A DNA stretch of 64,000 nt, taken from positions 105,053,875-105,117,874 of the forward strand of contig CM054179.1 of assembly GCA_028829895.1 (NCBI GenBank), read 5' to 3'. A program made the position numbers and the translations under genes. Positions within the stretch are counted from its first letter, which is position 1. The number at the start of each line of letters is the position of its first letter. The stretch is from Sinotaia quadrata. Lineage: Eukaryota > Mollusca > Gastropoda > Architaenioglossa > Viviparidae. This document shows, in pieces, positions 13,901 through 26,283 of the stretch. The notes beneath the pieces are model-generated. The model saw nothing but the letters and a program-made list of their open reading frames with translations. It did not search any database and had not been told where the DNA came from.

Positions 13901-15240
13901 TACAAGTTTTTATGTATGACCTTTTTTTTTTAAAATGGGAGATATTTTACACTAATTGTTCACAAGTCAAATACAGACACGTTGAAAAGGTTCAAAAAAG
14001 TACATGTGACTGAGCAGAATCTGGAATTAAGAGCGTACTATTAACAACTGCTAAATGAGCTAACCTTCTGTGCAAAATAGACCAAGTGGTAAAAACCAAG
14101 GCCACGGATTGGCAGTGCACAATTGCTCTTATCAGTAACAAATAAGTAAAACTAATGTCAACAAATACTGAAATAGTGAAATGACTTTAATAAAATATCT
14201 GAGAAAGGGGAGGGCAAATAATGGAAAACCTGTGTGCATGTGAGAAAGAGAAACAACAACATTCATTGCCTTATTCTTTTTAAGTTTGGGTTTGAGGTAG
14301 TTTAATATCTTCAGTGAAACAACAAACTTATTTGTTAGTGTGTCCATTGTAAATTGTTTCATACACATTCACATACTGTTTCAAAAGTTTAAACTGAGTT
14401 CATTAAATTCAATCATCATCACACTCAGGAGGACCTTCAAATGACATAATTACCCTTAACTAAGTAATAATAAAAAAGCAGTTCAAAGTGTGATGCTTGT
14501 TTGGATTTTTATTTTACTTTTAAAGTAATCTGTTAAGAATGCAGACTTTGATGTGTTGTGTGGTATTTGTTTTGTTTTCTTATTATGCTTTTAAAATGAC
14601 ATGTTGTGCAAAAATACAGGCGTGTGATGTATTGCTGATTTAATTTACATTTTTATTAAATTTTAGGATTTGAAGAAACTAATGTGTTCATTTTTATTAC
14701 TTATGATACACCATTTCAAAATTTTGATTGGATTACACAGATGAACAGAAATGTATATTTTACATTTAAATAGAAAACAAGAAATATAATCAGCAGAGTT
14801 CAGTGGGGAATATAGAAGCAAAGAGAAGAAATAATTTGTTAGTATGTTTATGTTTTTAAAAGTTATTTATAGCAATTAACACTCATTCCATCTCTTCCAA
14901 ACTATGAATTGTAAACACACTGGGGAAACAAACATCTTAATGTTCTATCTGTAAAACTGAAGAGATAAGCAAATATTAGAAGTGAATCTCAATGGAGTCA
15001 AATTTATTTTGGATTATAGGTATGCGTGATTATTGGTCAGACTGTAAATGTTATTTTATTTTATGTACACGTACAAGTCTGAAAATCACATGCCTGTAAC
15101 ATACTTTTAGAAGAGGGTACATGTTTAATGTATATTGGTGTGACAAGGTAAGGAAGAAAATAAGTCTGAGTATAGTAGCTTAATTCATACAAAAATGGAG
15201 TTGCCAATAGCTTTCCTCCGATTATATTTTTCCAACAGAG
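10941..15240. other. AT-rich intergenic DNA between ZF1 and ZF2
   Basis: No gene is supported here. It includes a small three-unit repeat at 12098-12180. A slightly GC-richer patch at about 12840-13210 reads like an old, unclassified transposon relic. The rest is low-complexity A/T sequence. Confidence 0.5.
12098..12180. repeat. About 27-bp minisatellite, 3 copies
   Basis: Three diverged units of the type AATTTTTGCCATCAGTTTA(TA/CA)(A/G)TGCAT in tandem. Confidence 0.75.
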
Positions 15241-15481
15241 TTATGACCCCTGAGTAGCCAATGATGGAAGTACACGAGTTTTAGGGATGCGCGACAGTCT
15301 TATTTTTTTATTTTATCATTTATGGGACTTGTGTGTGTGTAAATGGGTTAATGGTTCCAGTAAGAAATAATAATAAAATGTTTATATTAAATCGAATATT
15401 CGAAACTTCTTGATGAACTATAATTCGTCCGTGAATGAGTGTAGCTAAAGTTGTGGTTCATCCATCGAACAAAGAATAGTC
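15241..15481 (+). promoter_or_regulatory. Candidate promoter / 5' UTR of ZF2
   Basis: The 240 bp upstream of the ZF2 start codon contain a CCAAT box (AGCCAAT, 15255-15261). They also hold more CpG (for example ATGCGCGACAG near 15290 and TCGAATATTCGAA near 15395) than the surrounding A/T-rich DNA. No TATA box or initiator is convincing. The assignment rests on position and composition only. Confidence 0.3.
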
Positions 15482-15749
15482 ATGGAATTTTCTATGGGAG
15501 GAGTGCAATCATGGAGAGATGGTCGAAGGATCGTTGATCTAAACGAACTATCGAAGCAAATGCGCTGCAAACAGTGCTCATCTCTTTTGGATTTGAACCG
15601 AATAGTTCGAGAGACTCGACATGGATTGGCTAGCGTTTTGTTTATAATTTGCCCTTGTGGGCTGATGAACGATGTACATACTAGTGGAAGAAAACAGGAC
15701 ACAGATGGTGGCAGACCTATGTATGAAGTCAATATTAAGGCATCCATAA
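15482..15749 (+). CDS. ZF2 exon 1: Mutator-like transposase N-terminal domain
   Basis: This exon encodes the N-terminal 89 residues of a chimeric protein. The ATG has G at -3 and G at +4. The sequence WRDGRRIVDL, then C29-x2-C32, RHGLASVLFIIC, C57-x-C59 (CPCG), and NDV near residue 63 followed by GGRPMYEVNIKA matches the arrangement in the N-terminal part of Mutator-like (MULE-type) transposase proteins common in invertebrate genomes. There, a CxxC pair, a 'hGhaShh' stretch, a second Cys pair and 'vhdVNxKaalG' follow in this order. The exon ends at ATAA|GTAAGT (15749/15750) in phase 1. Exon 2 starts with two bases that restore the frame and continues the same family pattern (MLLYGMGASHVVNFLAVLDI). 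The catalytic region of the transposase is absent, so this is a captured domain rather than an active element. Family recognition is from memory of the pattern, not a search. Confidence 0.75.
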
Positions 15750-16315
15750 GTAAGTTGCTTATTTAACGCCCATAGTTAAGGGGTTTTATGCATCTTCCAT
15801 TATATCTATGCATTTTTTAGTATTTACGTTTTGTATTATAAAGAAAGTGTGGGAGAAAAATACAATTATCATTTTAAATTTTAAGTTGTCAATAGGCCTA
15901 TATATTTTTCTGTACGTTTGACGTATTATATAATTTCTAACGTTATAATAAAACCAAATGACAGCGTTAACTTTAGGACATCATTAATACAAGTTGAAAA
16001 GTTGATGTTAAATGTATATTATATTATTAATATTAAACATGTGAAAGTTGTTTAAAACTGCAGTGCACAAGAAAATAAATTTGTGTGGGTTTTCTTTTAA
16101 GTTTGTCACTTTCCCTCTCTCCACATCTTTTTTAAAATGGTAACTAATGTATTTTGTAAGTATATGCCACTTTTCAACTAATAATAAATTTGGAGGGAAG
16201 ATAATTTATAGTATACACCTCCACCTTGTACCCCTTCATTTGCTCCACTTCCAGCTGTCATTAACTGTAATCATATATTTCTGCTTCTTCTAATTTTACT
16301 GTTTTCCTTCCCCAG
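15750..16315 (+). other. ZF2 intron
   Basis: A 566-bp intron with a perfect GTAAGT donor and a strong acceptor (CTGTTTTCCTTCCCCAG). The interior is AT-rich and shows nothing else. Confidence 0.75.
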
Positions 16316-17409
16316 ACATGCTTCTTTATGGAATGGGAGCATCACACGTTGTGAACTTTTTGGCAGTTTTAGACATTCCAGTACCTCCCTCCGAGGATAC
16401 ATCTATTATCATTCCTGTCCCTCAAGTAACAGAAAGTGCATCACAGTCTGTGTCCTTGCCAGCATATAACTCACCACTGAATACACAATCACTGCTGTCA
16501 TCACAGTCTTCAGTGTCACAGCAGCAGTCAGTTGCAGTGCCACAACTAAAAAAGGGAAGAACAATGCAGCACTTGCATTTAAAATCATCTTCACCGAACT
16601 GCCAAACCATTAATGGGGAGAAAACTTTCCATGATAAGTGCCCTTTCTGCAAGCCTTGTCCTCATCACACTGCTAAGTTGCCTAAAGAAACTCAGCCCAC
16701 TGTAAAATTGTCTCAGGATGAGAGAGATGACCAGAAAGTTAACACAAAATGTACAGTGTGTAAAATAATTTTCCGCTCAAGGGCACATTATAGAATTCAC
16801 AAGATCTTGCACCCACAGAAGCGTAAGAAACAAAGATTTAAGTGCTCAGATTGCACAGCAGAGTTTCCAGACCGTGTTAAATTGAGAGAACATGCTAGAA
16901 TTCACACTGGTGAAAAACCATACAAATGTGAATTTTGTGAGAAGTTCTTTCACAAGAAGTCACAGCGTAGCAAACACGTGAAACGGTGTCATATGAAGGA
17001 AAATTCACATGTTTGCAATTACTGTGGAAAAAGAACATTCACTAAAACTGAACTTAGAGAGCATGTCCGTGTTCATACAGGAGAAAGACCCTATCAGTGT
17101 GAAGTGTGTGAACGGTCATTTCGACGCAAGGATTACCTTACTGTGCATATGAGACAGCATACAGGAGAGCGTCCTTTCAAATGTGAATTTTGTGGGGAGT
17201 CATATGTGCAAAGAGTCAGCCTGTGTAAACATCTTCAAACAAAACATTCCATCATTGCAGCTAACATGTCCAGTAATAATACACAAGCATACTCACAAAT
17301 ACACCACAGTAATCTCCACCCACACTTGCTTTCGCAGGAGTCCACATCTGTGGGTATGTGTGACACTAGAATGCCATCCCATCCTCAGACAACTGGATTA
17401 TTTTATTGA
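16316..17409 (+). CDS. ZF2 exon 2: six-finger C2H2 region of a transposase-domain/zinc-finger fusion
   Basis: This is the terminal exon of a predicted 453-aa nuclear protein. Its first about 25 residues complete the Mutator-like N-terminal domain begun in exon 1. A Ser/Gln/Val-rich linker follows, then a Cys/His-rich KCPFCKPCPHH patch, then six C2H2 fingers (about residues 235-400), and a short Ser/His-rich tail ends at TGA 17407-17409. Fingers 2-3, 4-5 and 5-6 have TGEKP/TGERP linkers. The 3-4 junction (H-x4-H, HMKENSH) lacks it, exactly as the equivalent junction in ZF1 does. Finger 4 has a shifted aromatic residue (GKRTF). The ATG at 16318 is internal if exon 1 is spliced in; a shorter isoform from it would lack most of the transposase domain. 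The role is inferred to be DNA binding or transcriptional regulation; the target is unknown. Confidence 0.88.
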
Positions 17410-19456
17410 ACAACTTTCTTATTTTGTCTGTATCAGTGTATGTTTGCTGTTCACTTCTTTCTGATAAAGTAGAAACTGGTAAGACTTGCAAAGTTATGAA
17501 ATGTCTGAATTTGTTTTTATATACCAGGTATGCATATTAGAATATTTGTTGGGGAAGTAAAAAATTGTAATTTTAATTAAACAATTTTCACTTAATTTTT
17601 TTACAGGATATGTCATGGCATCATGCATCTCCTATGTTATTTTAATTGCCTCAAAAACCAATTGTGTTAAATTAGTGAACAGTGTCTTGAAAATATCCTG
17701 AAAACATAATTGTGCCTAACTAATGAAACATGCTTCATTAAACTAAATTGTGAAATATAATCTTGGTATATTTTTTAATCTCTCATTATCTGCGTTAAAA
17801 TACTTAATCAAGTTAATGATTCTTATAATTATATTACAAATATAGTGTTTTCTGTTCAGATTGATTATTTAAAAAATACTTCAACTTCATATGGTTCTTG
17901 ATTTAAAATTACACCCTCCTGTACACACAAAATCAACTGCCTCTTAAAGAGTAGTCATTGAAATCATATTAAATATATATTATTAAAGAATATAATTAAA
18001 ACTATTGAGTATTGTATATATAAATTCATCTTTTCCATCTGCAAAAAATCTTTCACCCTCAAGGTAACTCCTCTTTTCATATCTGGTCCACCAGTAAAAA
18101 TGTGTTTTGCTATGTCTGTCATAGTCAATAGTGTACTTTGTGTATTCCTATATATTTAGTTAGTAGTAGCTCTTTACTACAGTACTAGTTGTCTCAAATT
18201 TTGAGAGCTATTAAAAAAAGACAGTCATTATAATAAGCAAATATATGTAATAAATTTATTAACAATAACATAAATATCAAATACTTAAAATACATACAAT
18301 ATTTAAATTCCTTCAGATGTAAAACCATACTGCATATAAAATTATTACTTGTGGAACTATCTTAATTCAAGTTTGTATAATTCAAGACTCCACTTGATTC
18401 AACCTTTTCGTCGAGCTAAATTAGAAATATTTGCTTTTTCATTATCACTTATCAGAATGTTTGATGTTCAGTTTGTCTTAATTCAAATTTTTCTCTGGGA
18501 CTAAGCAGTTTGAACAAAAGCTATTCCACTCAAGTATATATAGTTAGGTCAATTTCCTATGCACCCTTTTTGAGGTTTAGTATGTACTTTCTGCCTTAAA
18601 TTTAACTATACAAAATTGTATGTAGTTTTGCTTTCCAGGCAAATGAACAGTAATAAACTACAACTACAACTGTACAATTAAAGCTTATCAATATCACTAG
18701 TAAAAGTATTAGTATACTAGTACCTTTCCTGAGCTAACACCAGTTCTTTACATTTTCTCTTACTAAATGGCAGGCACCAGATGCCATTTAAATGAATATG
18801 TATTGCAACTGAAATTTGTCTCATATAGTTTAATTAGTACTCATAATAAATATATGTATGATGTATCATACTGTCAAGTAATAAAACTAATAAAAGCTAA
18901 TTCAAATCTCTTAAACTGGTTCAGTGGGATGCTAACCCATAGAGATGACATTGGTCCAAAATTTAGCCATAAGGATGATAAATGATTAACATCTGTCTTG
19001 TTAATCACATGCTTTTATTTTTTTCAATCTGCAAGCATAATATAATATGCTTGATTTTTAAAAATTAATAATTGATATGGCTCATTCTCTGGGCAAGTTT
19101 ACCATTTTGTGACATGAAATGCAAAAAATAAAAGTGGATTAGATCTAATTATTGTACTTGCTAAAGTCTATAAGTATAACATTAACAGGGAGTAATGCTC
19201 ATATAAAAACATAAGAAAAGATAAAAATTATTAAAATGTTGATGTTATACTTATAGGAGTTTGAAATATGTAAAAAGCACATGTTTCTGTTGAAAACTTA
19301 GAGTAAGGTTAAACATATTTTACCAGAATAAAATATTTTAAATTAAGCAGTATAATTATCTCATTACAATGAATATATTTTCTTTATTAAACTAAATTAT
19401 TAACTTAATCTGGATACATATTTATTTTAAATGGGGTATAAAACTCAAACTTCATC
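17410..19456. other. ZF2 3' UTR and AT-rich intergenic DNA
   Basis: No coding exon is supported. Variant poly(A) signals (ATTAAA, for example 17576-17581) occur after the ZF2 stop, but the transcript end cannot be fixed. Confidence 0.4.
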
Positions 19457-19685
19457 ACATGGAAGCCTACATTTCCACCAACGGAGGGCGGCTGTGCGCC
19501 AAACTGGTGCTGCCTGTTTCACCCCCTTCCGCCAGCCCTCCCACCCTCCACCTCACCGCGAGGCTATGGGGATCCCTCCAGAAGCAGACCAAGACTGAGA
19601 ACATCGAGAAGATGAAAAGTCTCTTGTGGCCTCTGGGGTGAATGTAAGCGGAACAACAACACAACATGGAAGCCTTATAATGGCT
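19457..19685 (+). mobile_element. 205-bp retroposed element with 12-bp target-site duplication
   Basis: A GC-rich block (19469-19673) sits in AT-rich DNA. Direct repeats ACATGGAAGCCT flank it at 19457-19468 and 19674-19685. The insert ends in an AAC-rich tail (GGAACAACAACACA). Its last about 100 bp (GGGGATCCCTCCAGAAG, then AACATCGAGAAGATGAAAAG, then CTGGGG) match the 3' end of the non-LTR element at 36.3-37.36 kb and the copies at 41.8 and 44.5 kb. It is therefore a 5'-truncated LINE copy or a SINE that shares the LINE tail. The short open frames inside it are not a gene. Confidence 0.85.
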
Positions 19686-20848
19686 TCCACTAGTTCCAGT
19701 AACAAAATTATCAACCATCATAAATGAAGCTCTATTTTTTCTCAGGCAATCATAAAACAGGTAAAGCTACTATGTTATGAAGATAATAGTAAGTAATAAA
19801 CAAAGTTTCTATTTAAATATAACACTTTTTAATATATATAAAGCCTAATCACAATGTTTATATTCTTGAATGTAATTCACAGGTTTTTCTACCCTTACAA
19901 GCTGGGGTTTAAAACACACGTAGCTATGTGAAACTTGTGAAAACAAACTATGTGAAAACAAACCACATGGATATGACATTAATATATAAGTTACTTACAG
20001 TATTAATTAGTTATACTATACTTTATCAAATTATCAAAAATTTTAGCTGCTTTGAAACGATGATTACAAAAATTTCCACCATTGCTGTCATCAATATGAT
20101 CTTAATTGAAATAAAAGTTATTTTTCTCCTTTATTAAATATTACTTAAACTTATCGTACCTAGATAATATAACAAGTTATCTTTCTGCACTATGGCACCT
20201 TTGAAAAATGTAAGAAGTAGTTCGCAATATTATCATTTTTATTTTATATTTATGAATTTATTAATTTCTTTGTCACAAACTAAAACAAAAGCAAACTAGT
20301 TTGTTTAAAGCTGAATATTTATTAATATAATGAATAAACTTGAAAAACATTAGCATATGAATATTTCAGTTGCATCAATTGTTGAAATAGCCCATGGCAT
20401 TTAACTTTAAGTATGACATGTTGGCGTTACAGTAAAAGAATAAAAGTCTTGGATCCCATTTATGTGAAAAGGAAGTATGACAAAAAATGTGACTTTTAAA
20501 AACATTCATTTATAAAATTTTCCATTTCAAGATAACATTTTTAACAGGGTTGTAGAATGTTGCTTTAAAGTTTAAATTAATGTATTATCGCATCTAAGAA
20601 AACCTTGATACTGTAACAGTGTAAGTTTGTTAAGCATGCCACAAAAAGAGGTGTCATTTTTCAGTTCAAAACGAATTTGTATTACAAATAACTACAAAAT
20701 TAATAAATAAAAATTTATACAACTATATACCTTTCACATTGATTCTGAATATATAGAATATAAACATGGTATTTCAATGCTTCAATTTTAAGAAAACACA
20801 TTTTAAATGGACCCACCCTTTATTGTACAATTGCCCAGAGAATGAGCC
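19686..20848. other. AT-rich intergenic DNA
   Basis: No gene, RNA or repeat can be supported in this stretch. Confidence 0.5.
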
Positions 20849-22471
20849 TCTGACGCTAATGCCTCTTAGTTAATGATTATTATTAATTAATCATTCATAA
20901 CAAGTGAGGAGAATCTTAATTTATATTATTAATAATTCTCCAGCAGACACCACTCGTCTCACTTGGCGGAAATGCGGGAACTGTAAATGTTTTCTCTCTT
21001 CCACAACATTAAAGACAAACATTTACTGTCACACAATATTCGACAGGTGGAAAACTTCTTACTAAAGGAGAAGACAAATCCATCTTTAATCTGTATTTAG
21101 CGATCCCCCATCCTCCCACTTTCTTCTCCAAATTAAGGTTATCAGTATGCGTAAGAAGGTCAATAAATTTATGAAATCAACAATCAAATATACATATGAC
21201 AAAATCACAAATACTGTATACAATGGAAAAGATTACTTTACATCGATATTTCCACGAAACCATTTCAGATAATTTTGTCTACACAGTCTATATTCTAAAA
21301 TACAATTCAACAATTCAATACAAATGACTGTATAGTTTATAGCAGAGAACAGAAATGGAATTATTAGAGATAAGTGTTAATAGTCTTTACTTAACCTGAT
21401 TTAGACAAAGAGCAATTGACTTTTTTGTGCACTTTTTCGTATCAAAATCATAAGTTCTTTGTTCACATCAATTTCCATGTCTCCCTTCATACACATTGAA
21501 AAAGCACTGATGGTCTGTTATTCCCTCAAAGTTAAAGCCAAACCTGAGCACCTTCTTTTGCCATGTCAGTTTCTTCAAGCCGAATAACATTTACAGCAAC
21601 TCTAGTACTTCAGAAATTGCTCATGATGTAGTCAGCATATCTTGCCGCCATATATCAAATGGAGTGTAGTGTATCCTCTACACTTACACATTTCTTCCCG
21701 CCTCTATCAAGTATCATGATCAGTCATAGCAGTTTACAACAGGTAAATCAGGAGGTTCAAATCATACATTAGAAAAGTGAAAGTCTGCTTTCTTCTGAAA
21801 ATTACAACCAGGGAGCAAACCTAAATTTCCAGTTTATCACTTTATAGTTTATAACTCCATTCTTTCTTACATTCCAGTTCAACTTACAATTTCCTTCACA
21901 GCATTTATTAGCCTGATACACACACATACAGCATATCAAAACAATTTCAAGTATTAGTGTACTACACATAAGCATCATAGTTCAAACATTTGTAGAATTA
22001 AGTCTACTCACATAATAATAATATATCTCTAACTCTAGTGTAAGTTAACTAAAAAAAAAAAACCACAAGTAAAACATATCAATAGCAAAAATGCATAAAT
22101 TATTTCTAAGACCATTCTCTCACTGTCTCAGTCAATTCACCATTAAGCTAACAGCCACCTTTCAAGACCGGACTTCTTGCAACTTCAGATTCTAGTGATC
22201 AGACAATAGAATTTTCAACATCAGGTAAACTTTTTTATCTCAGCCCATTTGCTGGTCTTGTTCTTGTAAATCATAATCATTGGATAAATAAAAATACTCA
22301 TCCAGTTGGGAATAGTTTGCATTGCATCAGCAATTTCTAGCACATTGTTGACTCAGGTTGTTTACTTCCAACTCTGACACTTATAAAAATACTTCATAAG
22401 GAGTGCCCCCAGTCTGACAATTTAACAATTTAAATTTTAAAATAGGGATAGGCAAATTTACTCCGTCACAG
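20849..22471. mobile_element. Dispersed repeat family R1, copy 1 (about 1.6 kb)
   Basis: This copy shares ordered blocks over its whole length with 26284-28048. The first is AGAATCTTAATTTAT, followed by ATTAATAATTCTCCAGCAGAC, TTTTCTCTCTTCCACAACAT, AAGAAGGTCAATAAATTTA and finally CAAATTTACTC near the right end. The ends resemble a short inverted repeat (TCTGAC... left, ...GTCACAGA right). No transposase frame is recognisable, so it is probably a non-autonomous DNA element. Confidence 0.65.
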
Positions 22472-24812
22472 AGTCATATAAATTATAATACATAACTAAA
22501 TAATATAAATAAATATTGTAAGATAATAGTTCAAAATCTTCTAGTTCTATACATGGTTTACAAATATTAGAATTTTCAGTGCATGCTAAATTACTAATTT
22601 ATTTTCAGATCAAAGTATTAAAGCTTCAGAGGCATTGTGCATAATGACTTAAAAAATAGAATTAACTTTTTGGTTGTATGAATGTATTTTTAAAATTAAA
22701 ATCTGAGTAGGATTGCCAACGACAGTTTTTAGGATTTGTTTTTGTTTGTTTTGCTTTTAGCTTTTTTAGGGAGTTCTTCCCATTTTGAAACGGTATCTTC
22801 TAGTTGATTAATAATAAAATAATTTGTTCTCAAAATCTAGCATTGTGACATTTTGTTTTGTGCATTAATGTATGAATAAAAAATTATAAACATTTAATAA
22901 TTGAAAGCAATCATTAATACAGTGTCATGATTAGGGTTAAGAAAAATCAATTATTTTGGATACCTTTCATCAGAAATCTATATTATTAAAGCCTTTCATG
23001 CTGGTATTTGTTTCCATTTTTTAACTCAAACTGTGACACTAGTTTGTGATATTTAAAATTATAGGAGAAACATATTTTTGTATTCTGTGAAAATACTAAT
23101 AAGATAATTTGTTTATATTATCAGATTCACTATAAAAAAAATTAATAAAACACTTTAATTTAAAAAATTAAGTATGAGAAAACACAAGATTTTAAACTGT
23201 TCCTAAAATTATGCATTAAGAAAACTTGAAATCTCATAATGGTAAGATGGCCAGTTATTTCTTTTTTACTATTTTAGTTTATGTTTTTTATTACTCAAGA
23301 TAGTAGTCATGTATTTATTTCAATAGAAAATTGTTTTTTTTTTTATTTAAATGTTGACTGGAACATTAATACAGTAACTATCTTTCATTGCCTGGTAATA
23401 TGTACTTGTACAGTTATAGTAACATTAATTTTCTTTCAAGACATTTACTTTCTGTATGCGACAAAAGAAAGAAAAAAGAATTTGTTGAAAAATGTATGTA
23501 ATGTGTGATGAATTGACACACACAAAACATGCTAAAAAAACTAAAGAAAATAATAGTGTATTTATCCATGGAACATCAGTAATTTATGGAAGGGAATAGA
23601 AATCTGATTTGAAATTCTTTTCCCATAATGAGTATTATTGATCCCTGCACTCTCTTTTGTCTTGTTTATGACTTAAACACAAACAAAACTATTTACTCTA
23701 ACACAAATAAAATGACTTACTACAAATTCACAAAGATAAATTATCTAGCAATCATTTATTATTAGCAAGTGAAATTTCTGAAGGAGACTACTTTGTATTT
23801 GACTGGTACAAACCTTTGAAAAAAGCACTATACTTAATTTTTATTGAATATAAACTTTAATAGTGTAATTCTCATAATTGGATGTGTTGATTTGTTAATC
23901 CCAACTGGGTCTCTGGCACATAAAGAATATTAGAGGTTATGAAATATTCAAATTTTTATTAAATCATCATAATCTCGAGTTACACATTAGCTAACACAAA
24001 GAGACCATCTTCCCAATCAAAAGCGCCCATATTAATATTGCATTCAATGACAATCTACAGTGCAACGAAACAACGGACAGTACAAATACTCGAGCAAAGA
24101 ATCTCAATGACAAATCAATACTTAAAGTGATAAAATAATGAATAAAATAGAAAATGTTGAGCAAATACAAGAGAAGTGGAATTCAAAAGCAGTTCAAATA
24201 TACAAAATTATACTAAGAGTCAATGTAAAGGAAGAGTGTATTTCTGAAATTCCAATAGAGTTGTATGGGTGTTGATCAGTTATTTGTCACTCCCAATAAA
24301 ATAGTCGTCTGTTGTTAATCACTTTCCACATAGATGAGTACCGCACATCAGATGAGTACCGCTTCAAATAGGGGCAAGTGGTGATAAACGTTTGTTCCGT
24401 TCCATTATCTTCTGGACCCAGTCTATTTTTATCCTTATTGGAATTTTAGTAGATTGGTGGTGGTAGATGAGTTAGGTTTTTTTTTCTTCTTTTCAGGGCT
24501 TACGTGGAGACTATCATCATTGGGCATTCTCGGTCCTGATTAGGACTGTTGTGTCTTGCATGGTTCCCCTCCAGAATTTCCGATCATCATGGCGATCACT
24601 CAATATCGAAGACTCTCCCGTCCTCCCCGAACATCAGTTTGTCACAAAATGTCTAAATATTGTGTCTAAATATCAGTTCACATTTTTGAGGGAATGAAAT
24701 AATATGTCGCATTTTCTGTCCATGCTACGTTTCTCAAAATTCTTCTCTTGTTTTTTACATTCCAAATTGTTACAGATAAATAATTCTAGAGATCTCTGAA
24801 TTGCTATATAGT
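22472..24812. other. AT-rich DNA, partly unclassified repeat-like
   Basis: No exon is supported. The part at about 23940-24660 is GC-richer and resembles an unclassified interspersed repeat, but no second copy is visible in the window. Confidence 0.4.
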
Positions 24813-25003
24813 TTAAATGCATAAGGAAGACTATTCAAAGTTTAAATGCATAAGGAAGACTATTCAAAGTTTAAATGCATAAGGAAGACTATTCAAAGTT
24901 TAAATGCATAAGGAAGACTATTCAAAGTTTAAATGCATAAGGAAGACTATTCAAAGTTTAAATGCATAAGGAAGTCAAAGTTTAAATGCATAAGGAAGAC
25001 TAT
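24813..25003. repeat. 29-bp minisatellite, about 6.5 copies
   Basis: Tandem units start GTTTAAATGCATAAGGAAGA and end CTATTCAAA; one unit has an internal deletion (GGAAGTCAAAG). It lies a few hundred bases downstream of the receptor B stop codon on the minus strand. Confidence 0.95.
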
Positions 25004-25290
25004 TAGGTTTTTACTAATAAAAACCTTTCGAGAGGTATATTACTCTTCCATTAATATTAAATGCAAAAATATAAATTTTTATACTAAAGAAATAAACAAA
25101 TAAATGCATTAGAAGAGTAAATCAATAAAATATGATCAATAAGAAAATATTGTTAGCATTCCATATTAAAACTATAATATTTTCTGGGGGAAAAAGTATA
25201 CTTTCAAAGTGTTTTTTCTTATTTAAATAGCTGCCTAACAACCACTTTGTTAAGTCTTAATGCGCACACCTTTCCATTAGGAACATATGA

Positions 25291-25376
25291 TTAGATGTCA
25301 TGTGGGCCACGTTGCACACCATTAATTTGTGCTGGTAGTAGTTTTACTGCAGTTTGGACATATTTACCATTTTTGT
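25291..25376 (-). CDS. Receptor B exon 5: cytoplasmic tail and stop
   Basis: Read on the minus strand, this exon follows the acceptor TGTTTATTTTACAG and is open in phase 1. It encodes Asp189 (completed with the G of exon 4) and 27 residues (KNGKYVQTAVKLLPAQINGV..., ending HDI), then TAA at 25293-25291. The single tyrosine (GKYVQT) is not in a canonical ITIM (ITIMs need I/L/V at +3). The phase matches the transmembrane exon 2.9 kb upstream. The intron between them contains R1 copy 2 and two minisatellites. The 3' UTR end is not visible. Confidence 0.75.
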
Positions 25377-25479
25377 CTGTAAAATAAACAGAAAGAGAGG
25401 TTTCCATTTATTAAGAAAAGAAAGATTACATTGAAAAATCTGATTGCTTTACATGTATACATACTTCAGCATTCGCACA

Positions 25480-26060
25480 CAGCAACCCGCACACGCAATA
25501 GTACTCAAACTATGTACACTGCAACCCGCACACGCAATAGTACTCAAAACTATGTACACAGCAACCCGCACACGCAAGAGTACTCAAACTATGTACACAG
25601 CAACCTGCACACGCAACAATACTCAAACTATTTTCATCAAAACTCACTCCTTCAGCACTTGCGACCATACTCCTACACCACAACCCATCCAACAAGCACT
25701 CGCAATCATAATTCGTACTCTGCAATCCACGCCATAATAACTCGTGCACTGAATGTAGATCTTCAAACATAACTCGCATACCACAGAACTCACAACCGCA
25801 TATCTTTTTCACTATAGCCAACCCAATCAGCACACAACCATAACTCGTACACAACAACCCACCCTATCAGCACACAGCCATAACTCGTACACAACAACAC
25901 ACCCTATCAGCACACAACCATAACTCGTACACAACAACACACCCAATCAGCACACAACCATAACTCGTACACAACAACACACCCAATCAGCGCTCACAAT
26001 ATCTCGTTCACCACAGCCGATCCAATCAGCACACAGAAATATAACTCGGACACTGCAATA
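25480..26060. repeat. Two adjoining minisatellites, units about 39 bp
   Basis: From 25480 to about 25630, four units of the type CAGCAACCCGCACACGCAAT plus AGTACTCAAACTATGTACA. From about 25790 to 26060, repeated CAGCACACAACCATAACTCG blocks with TACACAACAACACACCCAAT. The similar unit length suggests a shared origin. Long repetitive frames here are artefacts. Confidence 0.9.
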
Positions 26061-26283
26061 AACCCACGCAGTGTTCACAACCATAAATCATATATATCTA
26101 TATTATGTGTGTGGGTGATGTGTATACCTTTGAATGTGTGTGTGGTGTGTATACGTGTGTTACATATTACACGCATGTCGTACATAGATACATAATGTAA
26201 TTTAGAGAAGATCTTTACAACCTTTCTTGAAAGTGGTATTTATTCCACCGTATACATTATTTAATTATTTTTTGTTTTAAATG

